Part shown: in pieces, positions 11,158-20,029 of the stretch
How the letters are laid out: each line of letters starts with the position of its first letter
Position numbering within the stretch: position 1 is the first letter of the stretch
Assembly (NCBI RefSeq): GCF_001026695.1
Contig: NZ_LDNB01000012.1
Span: 267,813 to 331,812, forward strand
Direction: 5' to 3'
DNA from: Neobacillus vireti
GTDB taxonomy: Bacteria; Bacillota; Bacilli; Bacillales; Cytobacillaceae
Length of the DNA: 64,000 nucleotides
The notes under the pieces: generated by a model
What the model saw: only the letters and a program-made list of their open reading frames with translations
Told to the model about the DNA's origin: nothing
Database searches by the model: none
Position numbers and translations under genes: made by a program

Positions 11158-11306
11158 CTATGGGAAAAATTACTGTGAAAAAATATGGACGAATTTTTAA
11201 AAACATATTTGCATAATTATTAGTTTGTGTTAAAATTCATTACATTGAATAATTATTAATCAAATAATCTATCTATCTTGAAAATGAGATGAATATTCTA
11301 AGTTTG

Positions 11307-11321
11307 AATTTTCAGATAAGT
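11307..11321 (+). promoter_or_regulatory. Possible CodY box in the artP leader
   Basis: AATTTTCAGATAAGT matches 13 of 15 positions of the CodY consensus AATTTTCWGAAAATT. It ends 16 bp before the artP start codon. CodY control of an amino acid importer would be ordinary in Bacillus; binding here is inferred only from the match. Confidence 0.45.
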
Positions 11322-11337
11322 TGTAGGAGGAAAACAA

Positions 11338-12120
11338 ATGAAAAAGGGCGTTATTTTATTATTAACAATGATGCTGATGGCAGGATTGCTTGCAGCCTGC
11401 GGGACGAGCGATAAGTCAAATAAGAAAAGCGGAGATAAAAAGGTATTAGTAATGGCAACCTCTGCAGATTACCCGCCATTTGAATATGTTGAAACAGGAA
11501 AAAGTGATGAAATCATTGGCTTTGATGCGGATCTAGCTAAAGCAATTGCGAAAAACCTTGGATACGAAGTCAAGATTAAGGATATGGATTTCAGTGGTTT
11601 AGTTCAATCCTTAAAATCAGGACAAGCCGATTTAGTCCTAGCGGGGATGACGCCAACGGAAAAAAGGAAAAAGAACGTTGATTTCAGCGATATTTATTAT
11701 ACAGCCCATCACTTAATCGTTTCTAAAAAAGACAGCGGTATTAAATCGATTGCGGATTTAAAAGGAAAAACGGTTGGTGTTCAGCTTGGCTCGATTCAAG
11801 AAGGGAAAGCACAGGAAATCAATAAAGAAGTGCCGATTAAAATTGAAAACCGTAATCGTATTCCAGATCTAATTCAAGAAATCAAATCAGGCCGTTTTGA
11901 TGCTGCAATTATTGAAGACACGGTAGCAAAAGGGTATTTGGAGAAAGAAAAAGATTTTGCAGGCTTCACCCTTAGTGATGACCCTAAAGAGGCAGGTTCT
12001 GCAATTGCCTTTCCGAAAGACAGTGAGTTAACAGCGAAATTTAACAAAGAGTTAAAGAAAATGAAAGATAACGGCGAGCTGCAAAAATTGGTTGTGAAGT
12101 GGTTCGGCGGGGAACAATAG
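11338..12120 (+). CDS. artP: Arginine/amino acid ABC transporter substrate-binding lipoprotein
   Basis: This is the extracellular receptor of a polar amino acid importer. It begins with a lipoprotein signal peptide ending LLAACG, so Cys21 should be lipidated. The mature part is a type 3 solute-binding fold: ATSADYPPFEYV at the start, GFDADLAKAIAKNLG, GMTPTEKRKKNVDFSDIYY and VGVQLGSIQEGKA. Length (260 residues) is normal. It is followed by permease artQ and ATPase artR, in the yqiX-yqiY-yqiZ order next to yqiW. Arginine as substrate comes from that synteny, not from binding residues. Confidence 0.88.
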   Translation: MKKGVILLLTMMLMAGLLAACGTSDKSNKKSGDKKVLVMATSADYPPFEYVETGKSDEIIGFDADLAKAIAKNLGYEVKIKDMDFSGLVQSLKSGQADLVLAGMTPTEKRKKNVDFSDIYYTAHHLIVSKKDSGIKSIADLKGKTVGVQLGSIQEGKAQEINKEVPIKIENRNRIPDLIQEIKSGRFDAAIIEDTVAKGYLEKEKDFAGFTLSDDPKEAGSAIAFPKDSELTAKFNKELKKMKDNGELQKLVVKWFGGEQ

Positions 12121-12133
12121 TCTAGATTCGCAT

Positions 12134-12157
12134 GAGACGTTCGATTCTGAGCGTCTC
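12134..12157 (+). other. Intercistronic hairpin between artP and artQ
   Basis: GAGACG (12134-12139) pairs with CGTCTC (12152-12157), with further partial pairing inside. There is no U tail directly after it. Such hairpins between receptor and permease genes commonly protect the upstream mRNA and allow excess receptor; that role is inferred. Confidence 0.5.
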
Positions 12158-12191
12158 TAAACATTTTTATTAAAGAGAGGACGGAAGATGA

Positions 12192-12851
12192 ATGAACTTA
12201 GATTTTACTCAATTCATTCCCTCCATGCCATATATTTTAAAAGGTATTTTAGTTACCCTTCAGATTGTGCTATTAGCTGGGGTATTAGGGTTTGCACTTG
12301 GAATCATTTTATCATTATTTAAAATTAGCTCGGTAAGAATTCTTAACTGGGTTGCGGATGTGTATACCTCCATTTTCCGCGGCACACCGTTAGTATTGCA
12401 ATTGATGTTGATTTATTATGGTTCACCGCAGCTAATCGGCTATCAAATTGAGCCATATACTGCGGCCATTTTGTCATTTGCACTAAATTCAGGTGCCTAT
12501 ATTTCAGAAATTATCCGGGCAGGAATTCTCGCTGTTGATAAAGGCCAGCAAGAAGCAGCGATGGCATTAGGTGTGCCGTATAGAAAAATGATGTGGGATA
12601 TCATTCTGCCGCAAGCACTTAAAAATATCCTTCCAGCGTTAATGAACGAATTTATTACCCTAACCAAGGAATCGGCGATTGTCACCACAATCGGGGTTAT
12701 GGATATTATGCGTCGTTCCTATCAAGTGGGGGCGGAAAACTACTCATTTTTTGAGCCATTATTAATAGCGGGCCTAATTTATTACTTAATGGTGATTACC
12801 TTGACTTTCTTAGGAAAAGCGCTTGAAGGGAGAATGAGACGCAGTGATTAA
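12192..12851 (+). CDS. artQ: Amino acid ABC transporter permease
   Basis: This is the membrane channel subunit of the artPQR importer, 219 residues. Hydrophobic segments begin near residues 15, 50, 90 and 185. The EAA loop that docks the ATPase is visible as [25 protein letters not shown] (about residues 118-142). The family is HisM/GlnP (3-TM plus amphipathic type). The start ATG follows AGAGAGGA. The 3' end overlaps artR by 8 bp. Confidence 0.9.
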   Translation: MNLDFTQFIPSMPYILKGILVTLQIVLLAGVLGFALGIILSLFKISSVRILNWVADVYTSIFRGTPLVLQLMLIYYGSPQLIGYQIEPYTAAILSFALNSGAYISEIIRAGILAVDKGQQEAAMALGVPYRKMMWDIILPQALKNILPALMNEFITLTKESAIVTTIGVMDIMRRSYQVGAENYSFFEPLLIAGLIYYLMVITLTFLGKALEGRMRRSD

Positions 12852-13566
12852 GATCGAAAACTTGTATAAGAACTATGGAAAACTAGAAGTGCTAAAAGGC
12901 ATTTCCACCTCGATTAATAAAGGGGAAGTCGTAGCAATCATTGGCCCTTCAGGATCTGGTAAATCTACTTTCCTCCGTTGTTTGAATCTACTTGAAGAAC
13001 CAACTGACGGAAAGATTTGGGTAGGAAATGAAGATGTTACCGATAAAAAAACAAACATTATGAAGGTGCGGCAAAATGTCGGTATGGTTTTTCAACACTT
13101 TCATTTGTTTCCGCATAAAACCGTTTTGCAAAATCTTACTTATGCACCAATGAAGGTAAAAGGATTATCAAAGGACCAAGCGGAGAAAGTAGCCTATGGT
13201 CTGTTGGAACAAGTAGGCTTATCGGAAAAAGCCAATGAATATCCTACAAAATTATCTGGCGGGCAAAAACAGCGGGTGGCGATTGCCCGCGCGTTGGCGA
13301 TGGAGCCGGAGGTTATGCTGTTTGATGAACCAACATCTGCTCTTGATCCGGAAATGGTCAAAGAGGTTCTTGAGGTAATGAAATCACTTGCTAATACAGG
13401 CATGACGATGGCAATCGTGACCCATGAAATGGGCTTTGCAAGAGAAGTCGCTGACCGGGTTTTGTTCCTTGATGGCGGCGTCCTTGTGGAAGATGCCCCG
13501 CCTAAAGAATTCTTCGCCAATCCAAAAAGCAAAAGGGCGCAGGATTTCTTGCAAAAAATGCTTTAA
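12844..13566 (+). CDS. artR: Amino acid ABC transporter ATP-binding protein
   Basis: This is the ATPase of the importer. Walker A is GPSGSGKST (about residues 34-42), followed by a Q-loop in [11 protein letters not shown], the signature [16 protein letters not shown], and Walker [15 protein letters not shown] with the catalytic Glu; the H-loop is IVTHEMGFA. Length is 240 residues, as expected for GlnQ-type proteins. It uses a GTG start inside the end of artQ, which points to coupled translation. A terminator follows. Confidence 0.93.
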   Translation: MIKIENLYKNYGKLEVLKGISTSINKGEVVAIIGPSGSGKSTFLRCLNLLEEPTDGKIWVGNEDVTDKKTNIMKVRQNVGMVFQHFHLFPHKTVLQNLTYAPMKVKGLSKDQAEKVAYGLLEQVGLSEKANEYPTKLSGGQKQRVAIARALAMEPEVMLFDEPTSALDPEMVKEVLEVMKSLANTGMTMAIVTHEMGFAREVADRVLFLDGGVLVEDAPPKEFFANPKSKRAQDFLQKML

Positions 13567-13580
13567 TAAGGATATGCTAG

Positions 13581-13608
13581 AGATGGTCTTAAGGGATCAT
13601 CTTTTTTA
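13581..13608 (+). terminator. Terminator after artPQR
   Basis: An 8-bp stem AGATGGTC/GATCATCT (one G-U pair) with a 6-nt loop is followed by TTTTTT. Confidence 0.8.
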
Positions 13609-13627
13609 CTTTTTGGAGAGATGAAAT

Positions 13628-14617
13628 ATGAAATATCGCATCGGATATCGAACCATTAAAACGGCTGCAGGCACGGCTATTTCAATCTTAATCGCGCAGC
13701 AGCTCGGGTTTCACAACTTTGCTTCGGCAGGTATTTTAACGATTTTATGTATTCAGGTGACGAAAAGGAGATCGCTTCGAACGGCATGGGATCGATTTTT
13801 AGCCTGTGTTTTAGCCATGCCTATTTCTGCCGTGTTTTTTGAGGGGATTGCCTACCATCCGCTTGTTATCGGGGTTATGCTTCTATTCTTTATTCCAATT
13901 CTTGTTATGCTGAAGGCAAAAGATGGTGTTGTCACAAGCAGCGTTATTATTTTGCATATCTATATGGCTCACAATATATCAATGACAAATTTTTTGAATG
14001 AGCTTGGGGTAATCACAGTGGGTATAGGTGTTGCTCTACTAATTAATCTTTATATGCCGAGCGTTGAAAAAATATTGAGAGACTATCAACGTAAAATCGA
14101 GGAAAGTTTTAAGCTTATTTTCTGTGAAATGGTGCGTTACTTAAGAACAGGAGATAGCGATTGGGAGGGCAAGGAAATTACCAAAAGTGCCCGTTTGCTT
14201 GATGAGGCCAAAATGCTGGCGTTGAGGGATATGGAAAATCACTTTTTAAGGGAAGAAAATATTTATTTTCACTATTTTAAAATGAGAGAAAAACAATTTG
14301 AAATCATCGAGCGGGTGTTACCAATTGTTACATCCATTACTAGCAAAGTAAAACAAGCGAAAATGATTGCTGATTTTCTTGAGGAACTATCTGAAAATAT
14401 TCACCCTGGGAATACGGCGCATCTATATATTGATAAATTAAACACGATGAAAAAGGAATTTGAAGAAATGGAGCTGCCGAAAACAAGAGAGGAATTTGAA
14501 ACCAGGGCAGCACTCTTGCAATTAATCAACGAAATGAACGACTATTTGATCATTAAAAGTTCCTTTCAAGCGAAAAAAGAGAAAGTGAATGAAAGAAAGA
14601 AATTTGAAGCAAACTAG
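13628..14617 (+). CDS. yqjA: YqjA-like aromatic acid exporter family membrane protein
   Basis: An integral membrane protein of 329 residues, similar to YqjA of B. subtilis at the same position after the art operon. The N-terminal half has four to five hydrophobic segments (about residues 15-150) typical of the ArAE/FUSC-like family. The C-terminal half (about 150-329) is a soluble, charged, mostly helical domain with long coiled segments, probably cytoplasmic. Substrates are unknown. The ATG follows GGAGAG at 7-bp spacing. The next gene, an L,D-transpeptidase, starts within 25 bp and may be cotranscribed. Confidence 0.75.
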   Translation: MKYRIGYRTIKTAAGTAISILIAQQLGFHNFASAGILTILCIQVTKRRSLRTAWDRFLACVLAMPISAVFFEGIAYHPLVIGVMLLFFIPILVMLKAKDGVVTSSVIILHIYMAHNISMTNFLNELGVITVGIGVALLINLYMPSVEKILRDYQRKIEESFKLIFCEMVRYLRTGDSDWEGKEITKSARLLDEAKMLALRDMENHFLREENIYFHYFKMREKQFEIIERVLPIVTSITSKVKQAKMIADFLEELSENIHPGNTAHLYIDKLNTMKKEFEEMELPKTREEFETRAALLQLINEMNDYLIIKSSFQAKKEKVNERKKFEAN

Positions 14618-14640
14618 GGGAAAAAAGGTAGGTGGATGGT

Positions 14641-15153
14641 TTGTTAAAAATCTTATCGCCAATCCTGATGACTTTTTTCCTTTCACCATTATGGCCGCTG
14701 GGACCGAACCCTGTTCCTGGTGACCCGTTCGTTATTGTCAATAAAAGTAGAAATGAACTGGCTTTTATTAATGAAAACAAAGTCCAAACGGTTGTAAGCG
14801 TCGGTACGGGTATGACGCAGGAGTTAACACCAGAAGGTCTTTTTACGATAACGGTAAAAGCAAAAAATCCTTATTTTCGAAGAGGAAATATTCCGGGCGG
14901 GGATTCTGCGAACCCACTTGGGTCTAGGTGGATTGGCTTTGATGCAAAAGGAACGGATGGACGCATCTACGGTATTCATGGAACGAATCAGCCTGCTTCA
15001 ATTGGAAAGTATGTCTCCCAAGGATGTATTCGCTCGCAGAATGAAGTTGTTTCTTCACTATTTCCGTTAATCCCATTAGGAACAAAAATATTAGTCATCA
15101 CTTCAAAAAAATCATTTCAAAAGCTGGCTCAGGAAAATGGGGCTATTAAATAA
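14641..15153 (+). CDS. L,D-transpeptidase (YkuD domain), short exported form
   Basis: L,D-transpeptidases make 3-3 peptidoglycan cross-links or attach proteins to the wall through a catalytic cysteine. The C-terminal YkuD motif is intact: YGIHGTN with the general-base His, then SQGCIR with the nucleophile Cys. The N-terminal 20 or so residues are hydrophobic and act as signal or anchor. The start is taken as TTG 14641, 5 bp after AGGTGG; GTG 14632 in the same frame is the alternative. At about 170 residues it is a catalytic domain without LysM or SH3 modules. It ends at a hairpin shared with prli42. Confidence 0.85.
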   Translation: MLKILSPILMTFFLSPLWPLGPNPVPGDPFVIVNKSRNELAFINENKVQTVVSVGTGMTQELTPEGLFTITVKAKNPYFRRGNIPGGDSANPLGSRWIGFDAKGTDGRIYGIHGTNQPASIGKYVSQGCIRSQNEVVSSLFPLIPLGTKILVITSKKSFQKLAQENGAIK

Positions 15154-15157
15154 GCAA

Positions 15158-15185
15158 AAGGGACTGTTCATTTGAACAGTCCCTT
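15158..15185. terminator. Bidirectional terminator between ldt and prli42
   Basis: Perfect 13-bp arms (15158-15170 and 15173-15185) separated by only two bases. The minus-strand reading has the better U tail (CCCTTTT), so it mainly serves prli42. Confidence 0.85.
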
Positions 15186-15198
15186 CTTAATATGTTTA

Positions 15199-15294
15199 TT
15201 ATAGTAATGAACCGATTCCAATTAAGAGAGTTGAGGCAAGCATGGCGAATAGCATTAAATAAACAATGATTTTCCTTGTCTTCTTTTTTTGCAA
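15199..15294 (-). CDS. Stressosome-associated miniprotein Prli42
   Basis: A 31-residue protein with a basic start (MQKKKTRK) and one transmembrane helix (IIVYLMLFAMLASTLLIGI). The basic N-terminus followed by IIVYLML matches Prli42, the membrane anchor reported to tether the stressosome in Listeria and conserved in Bacilli. The TTG start lies 6 bp after a very strong AAAGGGAGGT site (plus-strand 15302-15311). A terminator follows the stop. The gene is too short for routine ORF calling. Whether this genome has a full stressosome cannot be judged from this window. Confidence 0.85.
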   Translation of the reverse strand: MQKKKTRKIIVYLMLFAMLASTLLIGIGSLL

Positions 15295-15455
15295 TGTAGG
15301 TACCTCCCTTTACTTCAATAGCTATATTCCTATTGTACAGGGAAAAGTTAAAATGGACAACGGAACTAGTTAGCAATTTTGGGAAGGATTTATGAACTTT
15401 TTACCGAATACAATAATTGTCGAAACTATTTTAAAATTGGAACAGAGGGGTATGC

Positions 15456-15872
15456 ATGATTAAAAAAGTCGACCATATTGGAATTGCCGTGAAATCTCTT
15501 GAACATACACTTCCATTTTATACGAATGTGTTGAAGCTTACATTGTTAGCTATCGAAGAGGTTGACAGTCAAAAGGTTAAAGTAGCGTTTTTGCAAGCAG
15601 GTCAAACAAAACTGGAGCTTCTCGAGCCGACATCGGAGGAAAGTCCGATTGCTAAATTTATCGAAAAACGCGGGGAAGGCATTCACCATGTTGCCCTTGG
15701 CGTTGAATCAATTGAAGAAAGAATCATTGAAATGAATGAAAAAGGCATTCGCATGATTGATGAACAGCCAAGGCTTGGAGCAGGGGGGGCTCATATTGCC
15801 TTTATGCATCCAAAATCATCATCCGGTGTTTTATACGAGCTTTGTGAGAAGAAAGGGATGAAGGGGCAATGA
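15456..15872 (+). CDS. mce: Methylmalonyl-CoA epimerase
   Basis: Mce interconverts the (S) and (R) isomers of methylmalonyl-CoA, linking carboxylation of propionyl-CoA to the mutase. It is a vicinal-oxygen-chelate metalloenzyme of 138 residues. Metal ligands appear in DHIGIAV near the start, HHVALGV in the middle and the Glu of LYELCEKK near the end. The ATG follows GAGGGGT. It overlaps mmdA by 4 bp (ATGA), so the two are translationally coupled. It corresponds to B. subtilis yqjC. Confidence 0.94.
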   Translation: MIKKVDHIGIAVKSLEHTLPFYTNVLKLTLLAIEEVDSQKVKVAFLQAGQTKLELLEPTSEESPIAKFIEKRGEGIHHVALGVESIEERIIEMNEKGIRMIDEQPRLGAGGAHIAFMHPKSSSGVLYELCEKKGMKGQ

Positions 15873-17419
15873 TTGATATTTATGAAAAAATAAATGATTT
15901 GTATGATAAGCGCCGAGAGGTTGAGCTTGGCGGCGGCGATGAGCGGATTGAGAAGCAGCATGAAAAGGGGAAATTAACAGCGAGAGAAAGAATTGAATTG
16001 TTAGTTGACAAAGGCACGTTTGTCGAATTAAATCCGTTCATTGAGCACCGGACAAATGATTTTGGTCTCGATGAGCTAAAGGGGCCTGGAGACGGAGTCG
16101 TGACTGGATTTGGTAAAGTAAATGGCCGTCCTATTTATCTGTTTTCACAGGACTTTACGGTGTTCGGCGGGGCATTAGGGGAAATGCATGCGAAAAAAAT
16201 TGCCAATGTTATGGACCTTGCCGCGAAAAACGGCACCCCCTTTGTTGGTCTTAATGATTCCGGCGGAGCACGGATTCAAGAAGGTGTGGTTTCTCTTGAT
16301 GGGTATGGGCATATTTTTTATCGGAATGCGATTTATTCCGGTGTGATCCCGCAAATATCCGTCATCATGGGTCCATGTGCAGGCGGCGCTGTTTACTCGC
16401 CGGCAATTACTGATTTTGTGTTTATGGTCGAAAAAACAAGCCAAATGTTTATCACTGGCCCGAAAGTGATTGAAACGGTAACAGGCGAGAAAATTTCTGC
16501 TGAGGACCTTGGCGGGGCAAATGTCCATAACTCCATCAGCGGCAACGCCCATTTTCAAGCGGAGTCAGAGGCTGAGGTTTTACAAAATGTCCGGAGGCTG
16601 CTCGGGTTTCTGCCGCAAAATAATGAAGAAAAACCGCCAAGACAAGAGGTGGAGAATGAAAACGACTATCGCCCGGATTTAACCGACGTAATTCCATTTG
16701 ATGCTGTTCGCCCTTATGATGTCCGTAAAGTGATTGAACAGGTAACAGACGCAGACTCGTTTATGGAAATTCACAAGGATTTTGCGAGGAATATTGTCGT
16801 TGGATTTGCAAGAATGAAAGGTGAAACAGTTGGACTTGTCTGCAACCAGCCGAAAGTAATGGCTGGCGGATTGGATATTGATTCATCGGATAAGGCAGCT
16901 CGGTTTATCCGCACCTGTGATTCTTTTAATATCCCAATCATCACGTTTGAAGATGTAACAGGCTTCTTCCCAGGCGTTAAACAGGAGCATGGGGGAATTA
17001 TCCGTCACGGTGCGAAGATTTTATTTGCCTATTCTGAAGCTACTGTTCCGAAGCTTACCGTCATTTTAAGAAAGGCCTATGGCGGTGCCTATGTAGCATT
17101 AAATAGTAAGTCGATTGGCGCCGACTTGGTGTTTGCTTGGCCAAATGCAGAAATCGCCGTTATGGGGCCACAGGGAGCTGCTAATATTATTTTTGCCAAA
17201 GAGATTCATAATAGCGATAATCCAGAGCTGACCAGACAGCAAAAAATTGATGAATACCGGGAAAAGTTTGCGAATCCATATGTGGCGGCAAGCAGAGGCA
17301 TGGTCGATGATGTCATCGATCCCCGGGAAACAAGAATCAAAATTATCCAAGCGCTGGAAATGCTCCGCAATAAAAAAGAGTCCAGACCCTATAAAAAACA
17401 TGGAAATATCCCGCTTTAA
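15869..17419 (+). CDS. mmdA: Methylmalonyl-CoA/propionyl-CoA carboxyltransferase subunit
   Basis: A biotin-dependent carboxyltransferase (516 residues) of the crotonase-like AccD/PccB family. The N-terminal carboxyltransferase half carries GLNDSGGARIQEGV and the GPCAGGAVYSPA oxyanion region; the C-terminal half has ITFEDVTGFFPGVKQEHGGIIRHGAKIL and KAYGGAYVALNSK. It corresponds to YqjD. Biotin carboxylase and biotin carrier subunits are not in this window, so they must be supplied from elsewhere. Its neighbour mce supports a role in propionyl-CoA metabolism rather than fatty acid synthesis. Confidence 0.92.
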   Translation: MIDIYEKINDLYDKRREVELGGGDERIEKQHEKGKLTARERIELLVDKGTFVELNPFIEHRTNDFGLDELKGPGDGVVTGFGKVNGRPIYLFSQDFTVFGGALGEMHAKKIANVMDLAAKNGTPFVGLNDSGGARIQEGVVSLDGYGHIFYRNAIYSGVIPQISVIMGPCAGGAVYSPAITDFVFMVEKTSQMFITGPKVIETVTGEKISAEDLGGANVHNSISGNAHFQAESEAEVLQNVRRLLGFLPQNNEEKPPRQEVENENDYRPDLTDVIPFDAVRPYDVRKVIEQVTDADSFMEIHKDFARNIVVGFARMKGETVGLVCNQPKVMAGGLDIDSSDKAARFIRTCDSFNIPIITFEDVTGFFPGVKQEHGGIIRHGAKILFAYSEATVPKLTVILRKAYGGAYVALNSKSIGADLVFAWPNAEIAVMGPQGAANIIFAKEIHNSDNPELTRQQKIDEYREKFANPYVAASRGMVDDVIDPRETRIKIIQALEMLRNKKESRPYKKHGNIPL

Positions 17420-17440
17420 GTAACTTACTGTTTCTTTCAT

Positions 17441-17470
17441 TTGATGATATCAACGGGAAAGAGGTATACT
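17441..17470 (+). promoter_or_regulatory. Probable SigA promoter of yqjE
   Basis: TTGATG (17441-17446), an 18-bp spacer and TATACT (17465-17470) precede yqjE by 36 bp. Confidence 0.55.
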
Positions 17471-17506
17471 GGAATAGTGAGTACATAACATGGAGGGGTC
17501 AATAAA

Positions 17507-18622
17507 ATGGTGAATCAAGAACGTCTGTTGAATGAATTTTTAGAGCTTGTACAGATTGACTCAGAAACAAAATACGAGGCTGAGATTGCGAAGGTATTAA
17601 AGCAAAAATTTACTGATTTAGGTCTCGATGTTTTTGAAGACGATACAATGGCTGTGACTGGTCATGGCGCAGGAAACTTAGTTTGCACGCTTGCGGCAAC
17701 GAAAGATGGCGTTGATCCGATTTATTTTAACTGCCATATGGATACTGTTACACCTGCTAAAGGAGTTAAGCCGTCGATTAAAGATGGCTATGTTGTTACG
17801 GACGGAACGACTATCTTAGGTGCTGATGATAAAACTGGTATTTCTGTTATGCTAGAAACCATCCGTCTACTAAAAGAAAACAATCTTCCGCATGGCTTGA
17901 TTCAATTTGTGATTTCAGTCGGCGAGGAATCCGGTCTGCTTGGTGCTAAAGCGATAGATCCTTCATTGTTGAAAGCGAAGTATGGTTATGCGCTTGATAG
18001 CGATGGCTTAGTTGGGAACGTAGTTGTCGCTGCCCCAACGCAAGCAAAAGTAAAGGCCGTTATTTACGGAAAAACCGCGCATGCTGGTGTGGCACCAGAA
18101 AAAGGCGTGTCTGCGATCACGATTGCAGCTAAATCGATTGCGAGGATGCCGCTTGGAAGAATCGATCATGAAACAACGGCAAATATTGGCCGTTTCGAAG
18201 GCGGGCAAGCAACCAATATCGTATGTGACCGTGTTGATATTTTAGCAGAAGCTCGTTCGCTGATTCCTGAAAAAATGGAAGCACAGGTTGGTAAAATGAA
18301 AGAAGCATTTGAAACGGTTGCTGCAGAAATGGGCGGCCATGCCGAAGTTGAAATTATGTATCCTGGCTTTAAATTCGGCGAAGGCGACCAAGTCGTTGAA
18401 ATTGCCCGCAAAGCAGCAGGCAAAATCGGCCGCAGCTGTGAACTGCAGCATAGCGGCGGCGGCAGTGACGCTAACGTATATAATGGCTTCAACATCCCAA
18501 CTGTGAACCTCGCTGTTGGTTATGAAGAAATCCACACCACAAACGAACGGATGCCGCTTGAAGAATTATATAAACTTGCAGAAATGACACTCGCGATTAT
18601 CGACGAAGTGACAAATCAATAA
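17507..18622 (+). CDS. yqjE: M20 family metallopeptidase, PepT-like (YqjE)
   Basis: A 371-residue di-zinc aminopeptidase related to tripeptidase T. Zinc and catalytic residues are visible: the His/Asp of CHMDTV, the bridging Asp of LGADDKTG, GEESG with general-base and ligand glutamates, and the Asp of YALDSDG. A dimerisation domain is inserted from about residue 175 to 285, beginning YGKTAHAGVAPEKG. It is probably cytosolic since no signal peptide is present. It is flanked by its own promoter and terminator. Confidence 0.88.
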   Translation: MVNQERLLNEFLELVQIDSETKYEAEIAKVLKQKFTDLGLDVFEDDTMAVTGHGAGNLVCTLAATKDGVDPIYFNCHMDTVTPAKGVKPSIKDGYVVTDGTTILGADDKTGISVMLETIRLLKENNLPHGLIQFVISVGEESGLLGAKAIDPSLLKAKYGYALDSDGLVGNVVVAAPTQAKVKAVIYGKTAHAGVAPEKGVSAITIAAKSIARMPLGRIDHETTANIGRFEGGQATNIVCDRVDILAEARSLIPEKMEAQVGKMKEAFETVAAEMGGHAEVEIMYPGFKFGEGDQVVEIARKAAGKIGRSCELQHSGGGSDANVYNGFNIPTVNLAVGYEEIHTTNERMPLEELYKLAEMTLAIIDEVTNQ

Positions 18623-18638
18623 TTGCTATTATTTTACG

Positions 18639-18665
18639 AAGGAGAGCCATTGGTTCTCCTTTTTG
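18639..18665 (+). terminator. Terminator after yqjE
   Basis: AAGGAGAGCC pairs with GGTTCTCCTT (one G-U pair), followed by T's. Confidence 0.85.
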
Positions 18666-18707
18666 CTATACTAAAGGGGAATAAATGTTTTAAGGATGTG
18701 TGTTCGC

Positions 18708-19985
18708 TTGAAGGAAATGTATCCGAAGAACGGACGAGTGATTCTCCATGTGGATATGAATAGTTTCTATGCCTCAGTTGAAATGGCCTATGAGCCGACA
18801 CTGAAGGGAAAACCGGTAGCCATCGCGGGAAATGTGGAGGAGCGCAGAGGCATTATTGTCACTTGCAGCTATGAAGCGAGGAAATTTGGTGTCAAAACCA
18901 CGATGCCGCTGTGGGAAGCAAAGAAACTTTGCCCACAATTAATTGTGAGGAAGCCCAATTTTGAACGGTACCGTGCCGCTTCAATGGGCATGTTTGAAAT
19001 TTTGCGGCAATATACTTCCCTTGTTGAGCCTGTTTCTATTGATGAAGGCTACATGGATATTACAGAAAGCTTCGAATTTGGCAGTCCGATTGAAATCGCC
19101 GAAAGTATTCAAAAAAGGGTCATGGAACAGCTCGATTTGCCATGTAGTATTGGCATCGCCCCCAATAAATTTTTAGCGAAAATGGCCTCAGATATGAAGA
19201 AGCCAATGGGGATTACCATCCTGCGTAAGCGTGATATCCCGAAAGTGCTTTGGCCTTTGAACACAAACGAAATGCATGGTGTTGGCAAAAAGACAGCAGA
19301 AAAGCTGACAACGATTGGCATTCAAACAATTGGCGATTTAGCTAAAGGGAATGAAATACAGCTTAAAACGCTACTTGGAATTAACGGAATTCGAATAAAA
19401 GAAAGAGCAAATGGAATCGATTCTCGACCAGTTGACCCGGAGTCAATTGAGGAATTTAAGAGTATTGGCAACTCCACGACGCTGCCAAGGGACGTGAGCA
19501 ATCAGCAAGAGCTTTTTCAGGTACTGGATTCATTGGCAGAAACGGTTTCAGTGAGATTGAAGCGGAAGAATGTCCTGGCATCTGCATTGGCCATTACGAT
19601 TCGGTATAAAGATCGGAAGACGATTACAAGAAGTAAGAAGCTTTCGAATCCTATTCTTCACAAAGAAGATATTGCGGCGGTTGCTAAACAGCTTTTTCTA
19701 AAGTCCTGGAATGGGGAGTCCATTCGATTATTGGGGATTACCGGGAATGATTTAGTTGATCATGATCATGCGTACAAACAATTAGATTTGTTTTCCTATG
19801 AAAAGGATGCGAAAAAAGAGCCGCTGCTTAAAACCCTTTCGAATCTGCGGGAAAAGTATGGGAAAAATATTATTGAGAAGGCAGGGTCTCACAAAGTTGA
19901 TCCCTCACATAATGTAGGCACAGGAACAAGTTTTAACAAGGATTTTCTACGCAGCTTCCAGAATAAAAAGAATGAAGAAGACTAA
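18708..19985 (+). CDS. dinB: DNA polymerase IV (Y family, YqjH type)
   Basis: An error-prone translesion polymerase. The catalytic residues are in HVDMNSFYASVE near the start and SIDEGYMDI (about residue 105); the little-finger domain follows from about 240. The C-terminal tail contains QLDLF, a beta-clamp binding motif, then about 65 variable residues. I take the start as TTG 18708, well spaced from AAGGAT at 18692-18697; ATG 18696 overlaps that site. No LexA box was found upstream, unlike yqjW. In B. subtilis gndA lies between this gene and zwf; it is absent here. Confidence 0.93.
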   Translation: MKEMYPKNGRVILHVDMNSFYASVEMAYEPTLKGKPVAIAGNVEERRGIIVTCSYEARKFGVKTTMPLWEAKKLCPQLIVRKPNFERYRAASMGMFEILRQYTSLVEPVSIDEGYMDITESFEFGSPIEIAESIQKRVMEQLDLPCSIGIAPNKFLAKMASDMKKPMGITILRKRDIPKVLWPLNTNEMHGVGKKTAEKLTTIGIQTIGDLAKGNEIQLKTLLGINGIRIKERANGIDSRPVDPESIEEFKSIGNSTTLPRDVSNQQELFQVLDSLAETVSVRLKRKNVLASALAITIRYKDRKTITRSKKLSNPILHKEDIAAVAKQLFLKSWNGESIRLLGITGNDLVDHDHAYKQLDLFSYEKDAKKEPLLKTLSNLREKYGKNIIEKAGSHKVDPSHNVGTGTSFNKDFLRSFQNKKNEED

Positions 19986-20024
19986 AAAGCTCCATTTTGC
20001 CGACTAAACAAAGTGGAGCTTTTT
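19984..20024. terminator. Bidirectional terminator between dinB and zwf
   Basis: AAAAAGCTCCA (19984-19994) pairs with TGGAGCTTTTT (20014-20024), serving two converging genes. Confidence 0.88.
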
Positions 20025-20029
20025 GGACA

